Below are positions 25,918 to 38,137 of a DNA stretch of 64,000 nucleotides, one piece after another. The DNA is taken from contig OX940869.1 of the NCBI GenBank assembly GCA_954871525.1, positions 19,682,001 to 19,746,000 of the forward strand, written 5' to 3'. The number at the start of each line of letters is the position of its first letter. The first letter of the stretch is position 1. Origin of the DNA: Parietaria judaica (lineage: Eukaryota; Streptophyta; Magnoliopsida; Rosales; Urticaceae). Under the pieces are notes generated by a model. That model saw only the letters and a program-made list of their open reading frames with translations, was not told where the DNA came from and searched no databases. A program made the position numbers and the translations under genes.

Positions 25918-27357
25918 TTTTGAAGTTCATTTTTTGTTTAAAATATCGTTTAATTAGGGTTCTTTGGCGTAAAATGGGAAAAAGACTCAGTTTTCTTTGG
26001 AGCACGTATTAATTGTTGAAAACTGGGTTTTAAGAGAGCTCCAGTAATTTTTAATGCCAAAACTAACCCAATATATAATAATACCACCGTAATGAAGGTC
26101 TACCAACTCAAAGTTCATGAAGAACGCATCGTATTTGCTCTCGTAAGAAAACCAATTTTAACACTTTTCGGTAATGATTTTAACTCGTTAACGGCTTGAT
26201 ATAGAAAGCACGAGATAGTGCTTCCCTATTTAGGGATTAAAATAAGTAAATGTGATACAATTACACATTATTAACCATTTTGAAGTTCATTTTTTGTTTA
26301 AAATATCGTTTAATTAGGGTTCTTTGGCGTAAAATGGGAAAAAGACTCAGTTTTCTTTGGAGAACGTATTAATTGTTGAAAACTGGGTTTTAAGAGAGCT
26401 CCAGTAATTTTTAATTCCAAAACTAACCCAATATATAATAATACCACCGTAATGAAGGTCTACCAACTCAAAGTTCATGAAGAACGCATCGTATTTGCTC
26501 TCGTAAGAAAACCAATTTTAACACTTTTCGGTAATGATTTTAACTCGTTAACGGCTTGATATAGAAAGCACGAGATAGTGCTTCCCTATTTAGGGATTAA
26601 AATAAATTAATGTGATACAATTACACATTATTAACCATTTTTAAGTTCATTTTTTGTTTAAAGTATCGTTTAATTAGGGTTCTTTGGCGTAAAATGGGAA
26701 AAAGACTCAGTTTTCTATGGAGCACGTATTAATTGTTGAAAACTGGGTTTTAAGAGAGCTCCAGTAATTTTTAATGCCAAAACTAACCCAATATATAATA
26801 ATACCACCCTAATGAAGGTCTAGCAACTCAAAGTTCATGAAGAACGCATCGTATTTGCTCTCGTAAGAAAACCAATTTTAACACTTTTCGGTAATGATTT
26901 TAACTCGTTAACGGCTTGATATTGAAGGCACGAGATAGTGCTTCCCTATTTAGGGATTAAAATAAGTAAATGTGATACAATTACACATTATTAACCATTT
27001 TGAAGTTCATTTTTTGTTTAAAATATCGTTTAATTAGGGTTCTTTGGCGTAAAATGGGAAAAAGACTCAGTTTTCTTTGGAGCACGTATTAATTGTTGAA
27101 AACTGGGTTTTAAGAGAGCTCCAGTAATTTTTAATGCCAAAACTAACCCAATATATAATAATACCACCGTAATGAAGGTCTACCAACTCAAAGTTCATGA
27201 AGAACGCATCGTATTTGCTCTCGTAAGAAAACCAATTTTAACACTTTTCGGTAATGATTTTAACTCGTTAACGGCTTGATATAGAAAGCACGAGATAGTG
27301 CTTCCCTATTTAGGGATTAAAATAAGTAAATGTGATACAATTACACATTATTAACCA

Positions 27358-28075
27358 TTTTGAAGTTCATTTTTTGTTTAAAATATCGTTTAATTAGGGT
27401 TCTTTGGCGTAAAATGGGAAAAAGACTCAGTTTTCTTTGGAGCACGTATTAATTGTTGAAAACTGGGTTTTAAGAGAGCTCCAGTAATTTTTAATTCCAA
27501 AACTAACCCAATATATAATAATACCACCGTAATGAAGGTCTACCAACTCAAAGTTCATGAAGAACGCATCGTATTTGCTCTCGTAAGAAAACCAATTTTA
27601 ACACTTTTCGGTAATGATTTTAACTCGTTAACGGCTTGATATAGAAAGCACGAGATAGTGCTTCCCTATTTAGGGATTAAAATAAGTAAATGTGATACAA
27701 TTACACATTAATAACCTTTTGAAGTTCATTTTTGTTTAAAATATCGTTTAATTAGGGTTCTTTGGCGTAAAATGGGAAAAAGAGTCAGTTTTCTTTGGAG
27801 CACGTATTAATTGTTGAAAACTGGGTTTTAAGAAAGCTCCAGTAATTTTTAATGCCAAAACTAACCCAATATATAATAATACCACCCTAATGAAGGTCTA
27901 CCAACTCAAAGTTCATGAAGAACGCATCGTATTTGCTCTCGTAAGAAAACCAATTTTAACACTTTTCGGTGATGATTTTAACTCGTTAACGGCTTGATAT
28001 AGAAGGCACGAGATAGTGCTTCCCTATTTAGGGATTAAAATAAGTAAATGTGATACAATTACACATTATTAACCA
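27358..28075. repeat. Pair of 359-bp monomers M77 and M78 (copy of M71-M72)
   Basis: M77 is 27358-27716 and M78 is 27717-28075. They carry the same two 1-bp losses and the same substitutions as M71-M72. They end the second copy of the 2158-bp duplication and directly precede the 9-bp-deleted monomer M79. Confidence 0.9.
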
Positions 28076-28426
28076 TTTTGAAGTTCATTTTTTGTTTAAA
28101 ATATCGTTTAATTAGGGTTCTTTGGCGTAAAATGGGAAAAAGACTCAGTTTTCTTTGGAGCACGTTGAAAACTGGGTTTTAAGAGAGCTCCAGTAATTTT
28201 TAATTCCAAAACTAACCCAATATATAATAATACCACCGTAATGAAGGTCTACCAACTCAAAGTTCATGAAGAACGCATCGTATTTGCTCTCGTAAGAAAA
28301 CCAATTTTAACACTTTTCGGTAATGATTTTAACTCGTTAACGGCTTGATATAGAAGGCACGAGATAGTGCTTCCCTATTTAGGGATTAAAATAAGTAAAT
28401 GTGATACAATTACACATTATTAACCA
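28076..28426. repeat. 351-bp monomer M79 with 9-bp deletion
   Basis: The sequence reads gcacgttgaaaactggg where other copies read gcacgt, then attaattgt, then tgaaaac. The nine bases attaattgt (p91-99) are missing. Both the retained and the lost segment end in GT, so 2-bp microhomology could explain the loss. The deletion shortens the loop between the 8-bp inverted repeats at p71-78 and p101-108 from 22 to 13 bases and leaves both arms intact. The copy also has p139 T, p172 G and p290 G. The same deletion occurs in M101. Confidence 0.95.
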
Positions 28427-31400
28427 TTTTGAAGTTCATTTTTTGTTTAAAATATCGTTTAATTAGGGTTCTTTGGCGTAAAATGGGAAAAAGACTCAGT
28501 TTTCTTTGGAGCACGTATTAATTGTTGAAAACTGGGTTTTAAGAGAGCTCCAGTAATTTTTAATGCCAAAACTAACCCAATATATAATAATACCACCGTA
28601 ATGAAGGTCTACCAACTCAAAGTTCATGAAGAACGCATCGTATTTGCTCTCGTAAGAAAACCAATTTTAACACTTTTCGGTAATGATTTTAACTCGTTAA
28701 CGGCTTGATATAGAAAGCACGAGATAGTGCTTCCCTATTTAGGGATTAAAATAAGTAAATGTGATACAATTACACATTATTAACCATTTTGAAGTTCATT
28801 TTTTGTTTAAAATATCGTTTAATTAGGGTTCTTTGGCGTAAAATGGGAAAAAGACTCAGTTTTCTTTGGAGCACGTATTAATTGTTGAAAACTGGGTTTT
28901 AAGAGAGCTCCAGTAATTTTTAATGCCAAAACTAACCCAATATATAATAATACCACCGTAATGAAGGTCTACCAACTCAAAGTTCATGAAGAACGCATCG
29001 TATTTGCTCTCGTAAGAAAACCAATTTTAACACTTTTCGGTAATGATTTTAACTCGTTAACGGCTTGATATAGAAAGCACGAGATAGTGCTTCCCTATTT
29101 AGGGATTAAAATAAGTAAATGTGATACAATTACACATTATTAACCATTTTGAAGTTCATTTTTTGTTTAAAATATCGTTTAATTAGGGTTCTTTGGCGTA
29201 AAATGGGAAAAAGACTCAGTTTTCTTTGGAGCACGTATTAATTGTTGAAAACTGGGTTTTAAGAGAGCTCCAGTAATTTTTAATGCCAAAACTAACCCAA
29301 TATATAATAATACCACCCTAATGAAGGTCTACCAACTCAAAGTTCATGAAGAACGCATCGTATTTGCTCTCGTAAGAAAACCAATTTTAACACTTTTCGG
29401 TAATGATTTTAACTCGTTAACGGCTTGATATAGAAAGCACGAGATAGTGCTTCCCTATTTAGGGATTAAAATAAGTAAATGTGATACAATTACACATTAT
29501 TAACCATTTTGAAGTTCATTTTTTGTTTAAAATATCGTTTAATTAGGGTTCTTTGGCGTAAAATGGGAAAAAGACTCAGTTTTCTTTGGAGCACGTATTA
29601 ATTGTTGAAAACTGGGTTTTAAGAGAGCTCCAGTAATTTTTAATTCCAAAACTAACCCAATATATAATAATACCACCGTAATGAAGGTCTACCAACTCAA
29701 AGTTCATGAAGAACGCATCGTATTTGCTCTCGTAAGAAAACCAATTTTAACACTTTTCGGTAATGATTTTAACTCGTTAACGGCTTGATATAGAAAGCAC
29801 GAGATAGTGCTTCCCTATTTAGGGATTAAAATAAGTAAATGTGATACAATTACACATTATTAACCATTTTGAAGTTCATTTTTTGTTTAAAATATCGTTT
29901 AATTAGGGTTTTTTGGCGTAAAATGGGAAAAAGACTCAGTTTTCTTTGGAGCACGTATTAATTGTTGAAAACTGGGTTTTAAGAGAGCTCCAGTAATTTT
30001 TAATGCCAAAACTAACCCAATATATAATAATACCACCGTAATGAAGGTCTACCAACTCAAAGTTCATGAAGAACGCATCGTATTTGCTCTCGTAAGAAAA
30101 CCAATTTTAACACTTTTCGGTAATGATTTTAACTCGTTAACGGCTTGATATAGAAAGCACGAGATAGTGCTTCCCTATTTAGGGATTAAAATAAGTAAAT
30201 GTGATACAATTACACATTATTAACCATTTTGAAGTTCATTTTTTGTTTAAAATATCGTTTAATTAGGGTTCTTTGGCGTAAAATGGGAAAAAGACTCAGT
30301 TTTCTTTGGAGCACGTATTAATTGTTGAAAACTGGGTTTTAAGAGAGCTCCAGTAATTTTTAATGCCAAAACTAACCGAATATATAATAATACCACCGTA
30401 ATGAAGGTCTACCAACTCAAAGTTCATGAAGAACGCATCGTATTTGCTCTCGTAAGAAAACCAATTTTAACACTTTTCGGTAATGATTTTAACTCGTTAA
30501 CGGCTTGATATAGAAAGCACGAGATAGTGCTTCCCTATTTAGGGATTAAAATAAGTAAATGTGATACAATTACACATTATTAACCATTTTGAAGTTCATT
30601 TTTTGTTTAAAATATCGTTTAATTAGGGTTCTTTGGCGTAAAATGGGAAAAAGACTCAGTTTTCTTTGGAGCACGTATTAATTGTTGAAAACTGGGTTTT
30701 AAGAGAGCTCCAGTAATTTTTAATTCCAAAACTAACCCAATATATAATAATACCACCGTAATGAAGGTCTACCAACTCAAAGTTCATGAAGAACGCATCG
30801 TATTTGCTCTCGTAAGAAAACCAATTTTAACACTTTTCGGTAATGATTTTAACTCGTTAACGGCTTGATATAGAAAGCACGAGATAGTGCTTCCCTATTT
30901 AGGGATTAAAATAAGTAAATGTGATACAATTACACATTAATAACCATTTTGAAGTTCATTTTTTGTTTAAAATATCGTTTAATTAGGGTTCTTTGGCGTA
31001 AAATGGGAAAAAGACTCAGTTTTCTTTGGAGCACGTATTAATTGTTGAAAACTGGGTTTTAAGAGAGCTCCAGTAATTTTTAATGCCAAAACTAACCCAA
31101 TATATAATAATACCACCGTAATGAAGGTCTACCAACTCAAAGTTCATGAAGAACGCATCGTATTTGCTCTCGTAAGAAAACCAATTTTAACACTTTTCGG
31201 TAATGATTTTAACTCGTTAACGGCTTGATATAGAAAGCACGAGATAGTGCTTCCCTATTTAGGGATTAAAATAAGTAAATGTGATACAATTACACATTAT
31301 TAACCATTTTGAAGTTCATTTTTTGTTTAAAATATCGTTTAATTAGGGTTCTTTGGCGTAAAATGGGAAAAAGACTCAGTTTTCTTTGGAGCACGTATTA

Positions 31401-32386
31401 ATTGTTGAAAACTGGGTTTTAAGAGAGCTCCAGTAATTTTTAATGCCAAAACTAACCCAATATATAATAATACCACCGTAATGAAGGTCTACCAACTCAA
31501 AGTTCATGAAGAACGCATCGTATTTGCTCTCGTAAGAAAACCAATTTTAACACTTTTCGGTAATGATTTTAACTCGTTAACGGCTTGATATAGAAAGCAC
31601 GAGATAGTGCTTCCCTATTTAGGGATTAAAATAAGTAAATGTGATACAATTACACATTATTAACCATTTTGAAGTTCATTTTTTGTTTAAAATATCGTTT
31701 AATTAGGGTTCTTTGGCGTAAAATGGGAAAAAGACTCAGTTTTCTTTGGAGCACGTATTAATTGTTGAAAACTGGGTTTTAAGAAAGCTCCAGTAATTTT
31801 TAATTCCAAAACTAACCCAATATATAATAATACCACCGTAATGAAGGTCTACCAACTCAAAGTTCATGAAGAACGCATCGTATTTGCTCTCGTAAGAAAA
31901 CCAATTTTAACACTTTTCGGTAATGATTTTAACTCGTTAACGGCTTGATATAGAAAGCACGAGATAGTGCTTCCCTATTTAGGGATTAAAATAAGTAAAT
32001 GTGATACAATTACACATTAATAACCATTTTGAAGTTCATTTTTTGTTTAAAATATCGTTTAATTAGGGTTCTTTGGCGTAAAATGGGAAAAAGACTCAGT
32101 TTTCTTTGGAGCACGTATTAATTGTTGAAAACTGGGTTTTAAGAGAGCTCCAGTAATTTTTAATGCCAAAACTAACCCAATATATAATAATACCACCGTA
32201 ATGAAGGTCTACCAACTCGAAGTTCATGAAGAACGCATCGTATTTGCTCTCGTAAGAAAACCAATTTTAACACATTTCGGTAATGATTTTAACTCGTTAA
32301 CGGCTTGATATAGAAAGCACGAGATAGTGCTTCCCTATTTAGGGATTAAAATAAGTAAATGTGATACAATTACACATTATTAACCA

Positions 32387-34906
32387 TTTTGAAGTTCATT
32401 TTTTGTTTAAAATATCGTTTAATTAGGGTTCTATGGCGTAAAATGGGAAAAAGACTCAGTTTTCTTTGGAGCACGTATTAATTGTTGAAAACTGGGTTTT
32501 AAGAAAGCTCCAGTAATTTTTAATTCCAAAACTAACCCAATATATAATAATACCACCGTAATGAAGGTCTACCAACTCAAAGTTCATGAAGAACGCATCG
32601 TATTTGCTCTCGTAAGAAAACCAATTTTAACACTTTTCGGTAATGATTTTAACTCGTTAACGGCTTGATATAGAAAGCACGAGATAGTGCTTCCCTATTT
32701 AGGGATTAAAATAAGTAAATGTGATACAATTACACATTAATAACCATTTTGAAGTTCATTTTTTGTTTAAAATATCGTTTAATTAGGGTTCTTTGGCGTA
32801 AAATGGGAAAAAGACTCAGTTTTCTTTGGAGCACGTATTAATTGTTGAATACTGGGTTTTAAGAAAGCTCCAGTAATTTTTAATGCCAAAACTAACCCAA
32901 TATATAATAATACCACCCTAATGAAGGTCTACCAACTCAAAGTTCATGAAGAACGCATCGTATTTGCTCTCGTAAGAAAACCAATTTTAACACTTTTCGG
33001 TAATGATTTTAACTCGTTAACGGCTTGATATAGAAGGCACGAGATAGTGCTTCCCTATTTAGGGATTAAAATAAGTAAATGTGATACAATTACACATTAT
33101 TAACCATTTTGAAGTTCATTTTTTGTTTAAAATATCGTTTAATTAGGGTTCTTTGGCGTAAAATGGGAAAAAGACTCAGTTTTCTTTGGAGCACGTATTA
33201 ATTGTTGAAAACTGGGTTTTAAGAGAGCTCCAGTAATTTTTAATTCCAAAACTAACCCAATATATAATAATACCACCGTAATGAAGGTCTACCAACTCAA
33301 AGTTCATGAAGAACGCATCGTATTTGCTCTCGTAAGAAAACCAATTTTAACACTTTTCGGTAATGATTTTAACTCGTTAACGGCTTGATATAGAAAGCAC
33401 GAGATAGTGCTTCCCTATTTAGGGATTAAAATAAGTAAATGTGATACAATTACACATTATTAACCATTTTGAAGTTCATTTTTTGTTTAAAATATCGTTT
33501 AATTAGGGTTCTTTGGCGTAAAATGGGAAAAAGACTCAGTTTTCTTTGGAGCACGTATTAATTGTTGAAAACTGGGTTTTAAGAGAGCTCCAGTAATTTT
33601 TAATGCCAAAACTAACCCAATATATAATAATACCACCCTAATGAAGGTCTACCAACTCAAAGTTCATGAAGAACGCATCGTATTTGCTCTCGTAAGAAAA
33701 CCAATTTTAACACTTTTCGGTAATGATTTTAACTCGTTAACGGCTTGATATAGAAGGCACGAGATAGTGCTTCCCTATTTAGGGATTAAAATAAGTAAAT
33801 GTGATACAATTACACATTATTAACCATTTTGAAGTTCATTTTTTGTTTAAAATATCGTTTAATTAGGGTTCTTTGGCGTAAAATGGGAAAAAGATTCAGT
33901 TTTCTTTGGAGCACGTATTAATTGTTGAAAACTGGGTTTTAAGAGAGCTCCAGTAATTTTTAATGCCAAAACTAACCCAATATATAATAATACCACCGTA
34001 ATGAAGGTCTACCAACTCAAAGTTCATGAAGAACGCATCGTATTTGCTCTCGTAAGAAAACCAATTTTAACACTTTTCGGTAATGATTTTAACTCGTTAA
34101 CGGCTTGATATAGAAAGCACGAGATAGTGCTTCCCTATTTAGGGATTAAAATAAGTAAATGTGATACAATTACACATTATTAACCATTTTGAAGTTCATT
34201 TTTTGTTTAAAATATCGTTTAATTAGGGTTCTTTGGCGTAAAATGGGAAAAAGACTCAGTTTTCTTTGGAGCACGTATTAATTGTTGAAAACTGGGTTTT
34301 AAGAGAGCTCCAGTAATTTTTAATGCCAAAACTAACCCAATATATAATAATACCACCCTAATGAAGGTCTACCAACTCAAAGTTCATGAAGAACGCATCG
34401 TATTTGCTCTCGTAAGAAAACCAATTTTAACACTTTTCGGTAATGATTTTAACTCGTTAACGGCTTGATATAGAAAGCACGAGATAGTGCTTCCCTATTT
34501 AGGGATTAAAATAAGTAAATGTGATACAATTACACATTATTAACCATTTTGAAGTTCATTTTTTGTTTAAAATATCGTTTAATTAGGGTTCTTTGGCGTA
34601 AAATGGGAAAAAGACTCAGTTTTCTTTGGAGCACGTATTAATTGTTGAAAACTGGGTTTTAAGAGAGCTCCAGTAATTTTTAATACCAAAACTAACCCAA
34701 TATATAATAATACCACCCTAATGAAGGTCTACCAACTCAAAGTTCATGAAGAACGCATCGTATTTGCTCTCGTAAGAAAACCAATTTTAACACTTTTCGG
34801 TAATGATTTTAACTCGTTAACGGCTTGATATAGAAAGCACGAGATAGTGCTTCCCTATTTAGGGATTAAAATAAGTAAATGTGATACAATTACACATTAT
34901 TAACCA
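32387..34906. repeat. Seven-monomer (2520-bp) higher-order repeat, copy 1 (M91-M97)
   Basis: Marker order: M91 p119 A, p139 T, p354 A; M92 p119 A, p172 C, p290 G; M93 p139 T; M94 p172 C, p290 G; M95 p69 T; M96 p172 C; M97 p139 A, p172 C. The same order returns at 38138 and 41378. M92 also carries p104 T (gaatactg) without p75 A, so its p71-78 / p101-108 inverted repeat is mismatched at that pair. Confidence 0.75.
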
Positions 34907-35986
34907 TTTTGAAGTTCATTTTTTGTTTAAAATATCGTTTAATTAGGGTTCTTTGGCGTAAAATGGGAAAAAGACTCAGTTTTCTTTGGAGCACGTATTA
35001 ATTGTTGAAAACTGGGTTTTAAGAGAGCTCCAGTAATTTTTAATGCCAAAACTAACCCAATATATAATAATACCACCGTAATGAAGGTCTACCAACTCAA
35101 AGTTCATGAAGAACGCATCGTATTTGCTCTCGTAAGAAAACCAATTTTAACACTTTTCGGTAATGATTTTAACTCGTTAACGGCTTGATATAGAAAGCAC
35201 GAGATAGTGCTTCCCTATTTAGGGATTAAAATAAGTAAATGTGATACAATTACACATTATTAACCATTTTTAAGTTCATTTTTTGTTTAAAATATCGTTT
35301 AATTAGGGTTCTTTGGCGTAAAATGGGAAAAAGACTCAGTTTTCTTTGGAGCACGTATTAATTGTTGAAAACTGGGTTTTAAGAGAGCTCCAGTAATTTT
35401 TAATGCCAAAACTAACCCAATATATAATAATACCACCGTAATGAAGGTCTACCAACTCAAAGTTCATGAAGAACGCATCGTATTTGCTCTCGTAAGAAAA
35501 CCAATTTTAACACTTTTCGGTAATGATTTTAACTCGTTAACGGCTTGATATAGAAAGCACGAGATAGTGCTTCCCTATTTAGGGATTAAAATAAGTAAAT
35601 GTGATACAATTACACATTATTAACCATTTTGAAGTTCATTTTTTGTTTAAAATATCGTTTAATTAGGGTTCTTTGGCGTAAAATGGGAAAAAGACTCAGT
35701 TTTCTTTGGAGCACGTATTAATTGTTGAAAACTGGGTTTTAAGAGAGCTCCAGTAATTTTTAATTCCAAAACTAACCCAATATATAATAATACCACCGTA
35801 ATGAAGGTCTACCAACTCAAAGTTCATGAAGAACGCATCGTATTTGCTCTCGTAAGAAAACCAATTTTAACACTTTTCGGTGATGATTTTAACTCGTTAA
35901 CGGCTTGATATAGAAGGCACGATATAGTGCTTCCCTATTTAGGGATTAAAATAAGTAAATGTGATACAATTACACATTATTAACCA

Positions 35987-36337
35987 TTTTGAAGTTCATT
36001 TTTTGTTTAAAATATCGTTTAATTAGGGTTCTTTGGCGTAAAATGGGAAAAAGACTCAGTTTTCTTTGGAGCACGTTGAAAACTGGGTTTTAAGAGAGCT
36101 CCAGTAATTTTTAATTCCAAAACTAACCCAATATATAATAATACCACCGTAATGAAGGTCTACCAACTCAAAGTTCATGAAGAACGCATCGTATTTGCTC
36201 TCGTAAGAAAACCAATTTTAACACTTTTCGGTAATGATTTTAACTCGTTAACGGCTTGATATAGAAGGCACGAGATAGTGCTTCCCTATTTAGGGATTAA
36301 AATAAGTAAATGTGATACAATTACACATTATTAACCA
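35987..36337. repeat. 351-bp monomer M101 with the same 9-bp deletion
   Basis: Same loss of attaattgt at p91-99 as M79, with the same p139 T, p172 G and p290 G. It lies 7911 bp downstream of M79. A shared deletion with shared flanking markers indicates common descent by duplication rather than two independent deletions. Confidence 0.95.
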
Positions 36338-37417
36338 TTTTGAAGTTCATTTTTTGTTTAAAATATCGTTTAATTAGGGTTCTTTGGCGTAAAATGGGAA
36401 AAAGACTCAGTTTTCTTTGGAGCACGTATTAATTGTTGAAAACTGGGTTTTAAGAGAGCTCCAGTAATTTTTAATGCCAAAACTAACCCAATATATAATA
36501 ATACCACCGTAATGAAGGTCTACCAACTCAAAGTTCATGAAGAACGCATCGTATTTGCTCTCGTAAGAAAACCAATTTTAACACTTTTCGGTAATGATTT
36601 TAACTCGTTAACGGCTTGATATAGAAAGCACGAGATAGTGCTTCCCTATTTAGGGATTAAAATAAGTAAATGTGATACAATTACACATTATTAACCATTT
36701 TGAAGTTCATTTTTTGTTTAAAATATCGTTTAATTAGGGTTCTTTGGCGTAAAATGGGAAAAAGACTCAGTTTTCTTTGGAGCACGTATTAATTGTTGAA
36801 AACTGGGTTTTAAGAGGGCTCCAGTAATTTTTAATGCCAAAACTAACCCAATATATAATAATACCACCGTAATGAAGGTCTACCAACTCAAAGTTCATGA
36901 AGAACGCATCGTATTTGCTCTCGTAAGAAAACCAATTTTAACACTTTTCGGTAATGATTTTAACTCGTTAACGGCTTGATATAGAAAGCACGAGATAGTG
37001 CTTCCCTATTTAGGGATTAAAATAAGTAAATGTGATACAATTACACATTATTAACCATTTTGAAGTTCATTTTTTGTTTAAAATATCGTTTAATTAGGGT
37101 TCTTTGGCGTAAAATGGGAAAAAGACTCAGTTTTCTTTGGAGCACGTATTAATTGTTGAAAACTGGGTTTTAAGAGAGCTCCAGTAATTTTTAATGCCAA
37201 AACTAACCCAATATATAATAATACCACCCTAATGAAGGTCTACCAACTCAAAGTTCATGAAGAACGCATCGTATTTGCTCTCGTAAGAAAACCAATTTTA
37301 ACACTTTTCGGTAATGATTTTAACTCGTTAACGGCTTGATATAGAAAGCACGAGATAGTGCTTCCCTATTTAGGGATTAAAATAAGTAAATGTGATACAA
37401 TTACACATTATTAACCA
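35987..37417. repeat. 1431-bp segment duplicated from 28076-29506 (lag 7911 bp)
   Basis: M101-M104 match M79-M82: the 9-bp-deleted copy, two p172 G copies, then a p172 C copy. The one difference I see is p120 G in M103 (aagaggg). The correspondence continues with a one-monomer slip: M84 and M105 share p45 T (ggttttttgg), 21 monomers apart instead of 22. M105 adds p110 C (actggctttt). Confidence 0.85.
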
Positions 37418-38137
37418 TTTTGAAGTTCATTTTTTGTTTAAAATATCGTTTAATTAGGGTTTTTTGGCGTAAAATGGGAAAAAGACTCAGTTTTCTTTGG
37501 AGCACGTATTAATTGTTGAAAACTGGCTTTTAAGAGAGCTCCAGTAATTTTTAATGCCAAAACTAACCCAATATATAATAATACCACCGTAATGAAGGTC
37601 TACCAACTCAAAGTTCATGAAGAACGCATCGTATTTGCTCTCGTAAGAAAACCAATTTTAACACTTTTCGGTAATGATTTTAACTCGTTAACGGCTTGAT
37701 ATAGAAAGCACGAGATAGTGCTTCCCTATTTAGGGATTAAAATAAGTAAATGTGATACAATTACACATTATTAACCATTTTGAAGTTCATTTTTTGTTTA
37801 AAATATCGTTTAATTAGGGTTCTTTGGCGTAAAATGGGAAAAAGACTCAGTTTTCTTTGGAGCACGTATTAATTGTTGAAAACTGGGTTTTAAGAGAGCT
37901 CCAGTAATTTTTAATGCCAAAACTAACCCAATATATAATAATACCACCGTAATGAAGGTCTACCAACTCAAAGTTCATGAAGAACGCATCGTATTTGCTC
38001 TCGTAAGAAAACCAATTTTAACACTTTTCGGTAATGATTTTAACTCGTTAACGGCTTGATATAGAAAGCACGAGATAGTGCTTCCCTATTTAGGGATTAA
38101 AATAAGTAAATGTGATACAATTACACATTATTAACCA

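Larger units (their letters stand above)
23760..28075. repeat. Near-perfect 2158-bp tandem duplication
   Basis: M67-M72 (23760-25917) and M73-M78 (25918-28075) are both 2158 bp and carry the same six-monomer marker series. Each contains the same two 1-bp losses: the final A (p360) of the fifth monomer, and one T of the six-T run at p13-18 in the sixth. By eye I find one difference, p331 A to T in M74. Because the homopolymer loss occurs in both copies with all linked markers, it is unlikely to be a random sequencing error. Confidence 0.9.
23040..28426. repeat. Array block II (M65-M79): trimer-based, indel-rich
   Basis: From M65 the p49 C, p75 A, p124 T and p229 T variants are absent. A three-monomer unit appears. 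First comes a plain copy. Next is a copy with p86 A (ggagaacg), p139 T and p329 A. Third is a heavily marked copy with p5 T, p26 G, p80 A (ctatgg), p186 G (tctagc), p286 T and p290 G. It is seen in M65-M66, M67-M69 and M73-M75. In the M70-M72 and M76-M78 trimers the second and third members are replaced by a p139 T / p354 A copy and a p69 G / p119 A / p256 G / p290 G copy, all four of them 359 bp. Confidence 0.85.
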
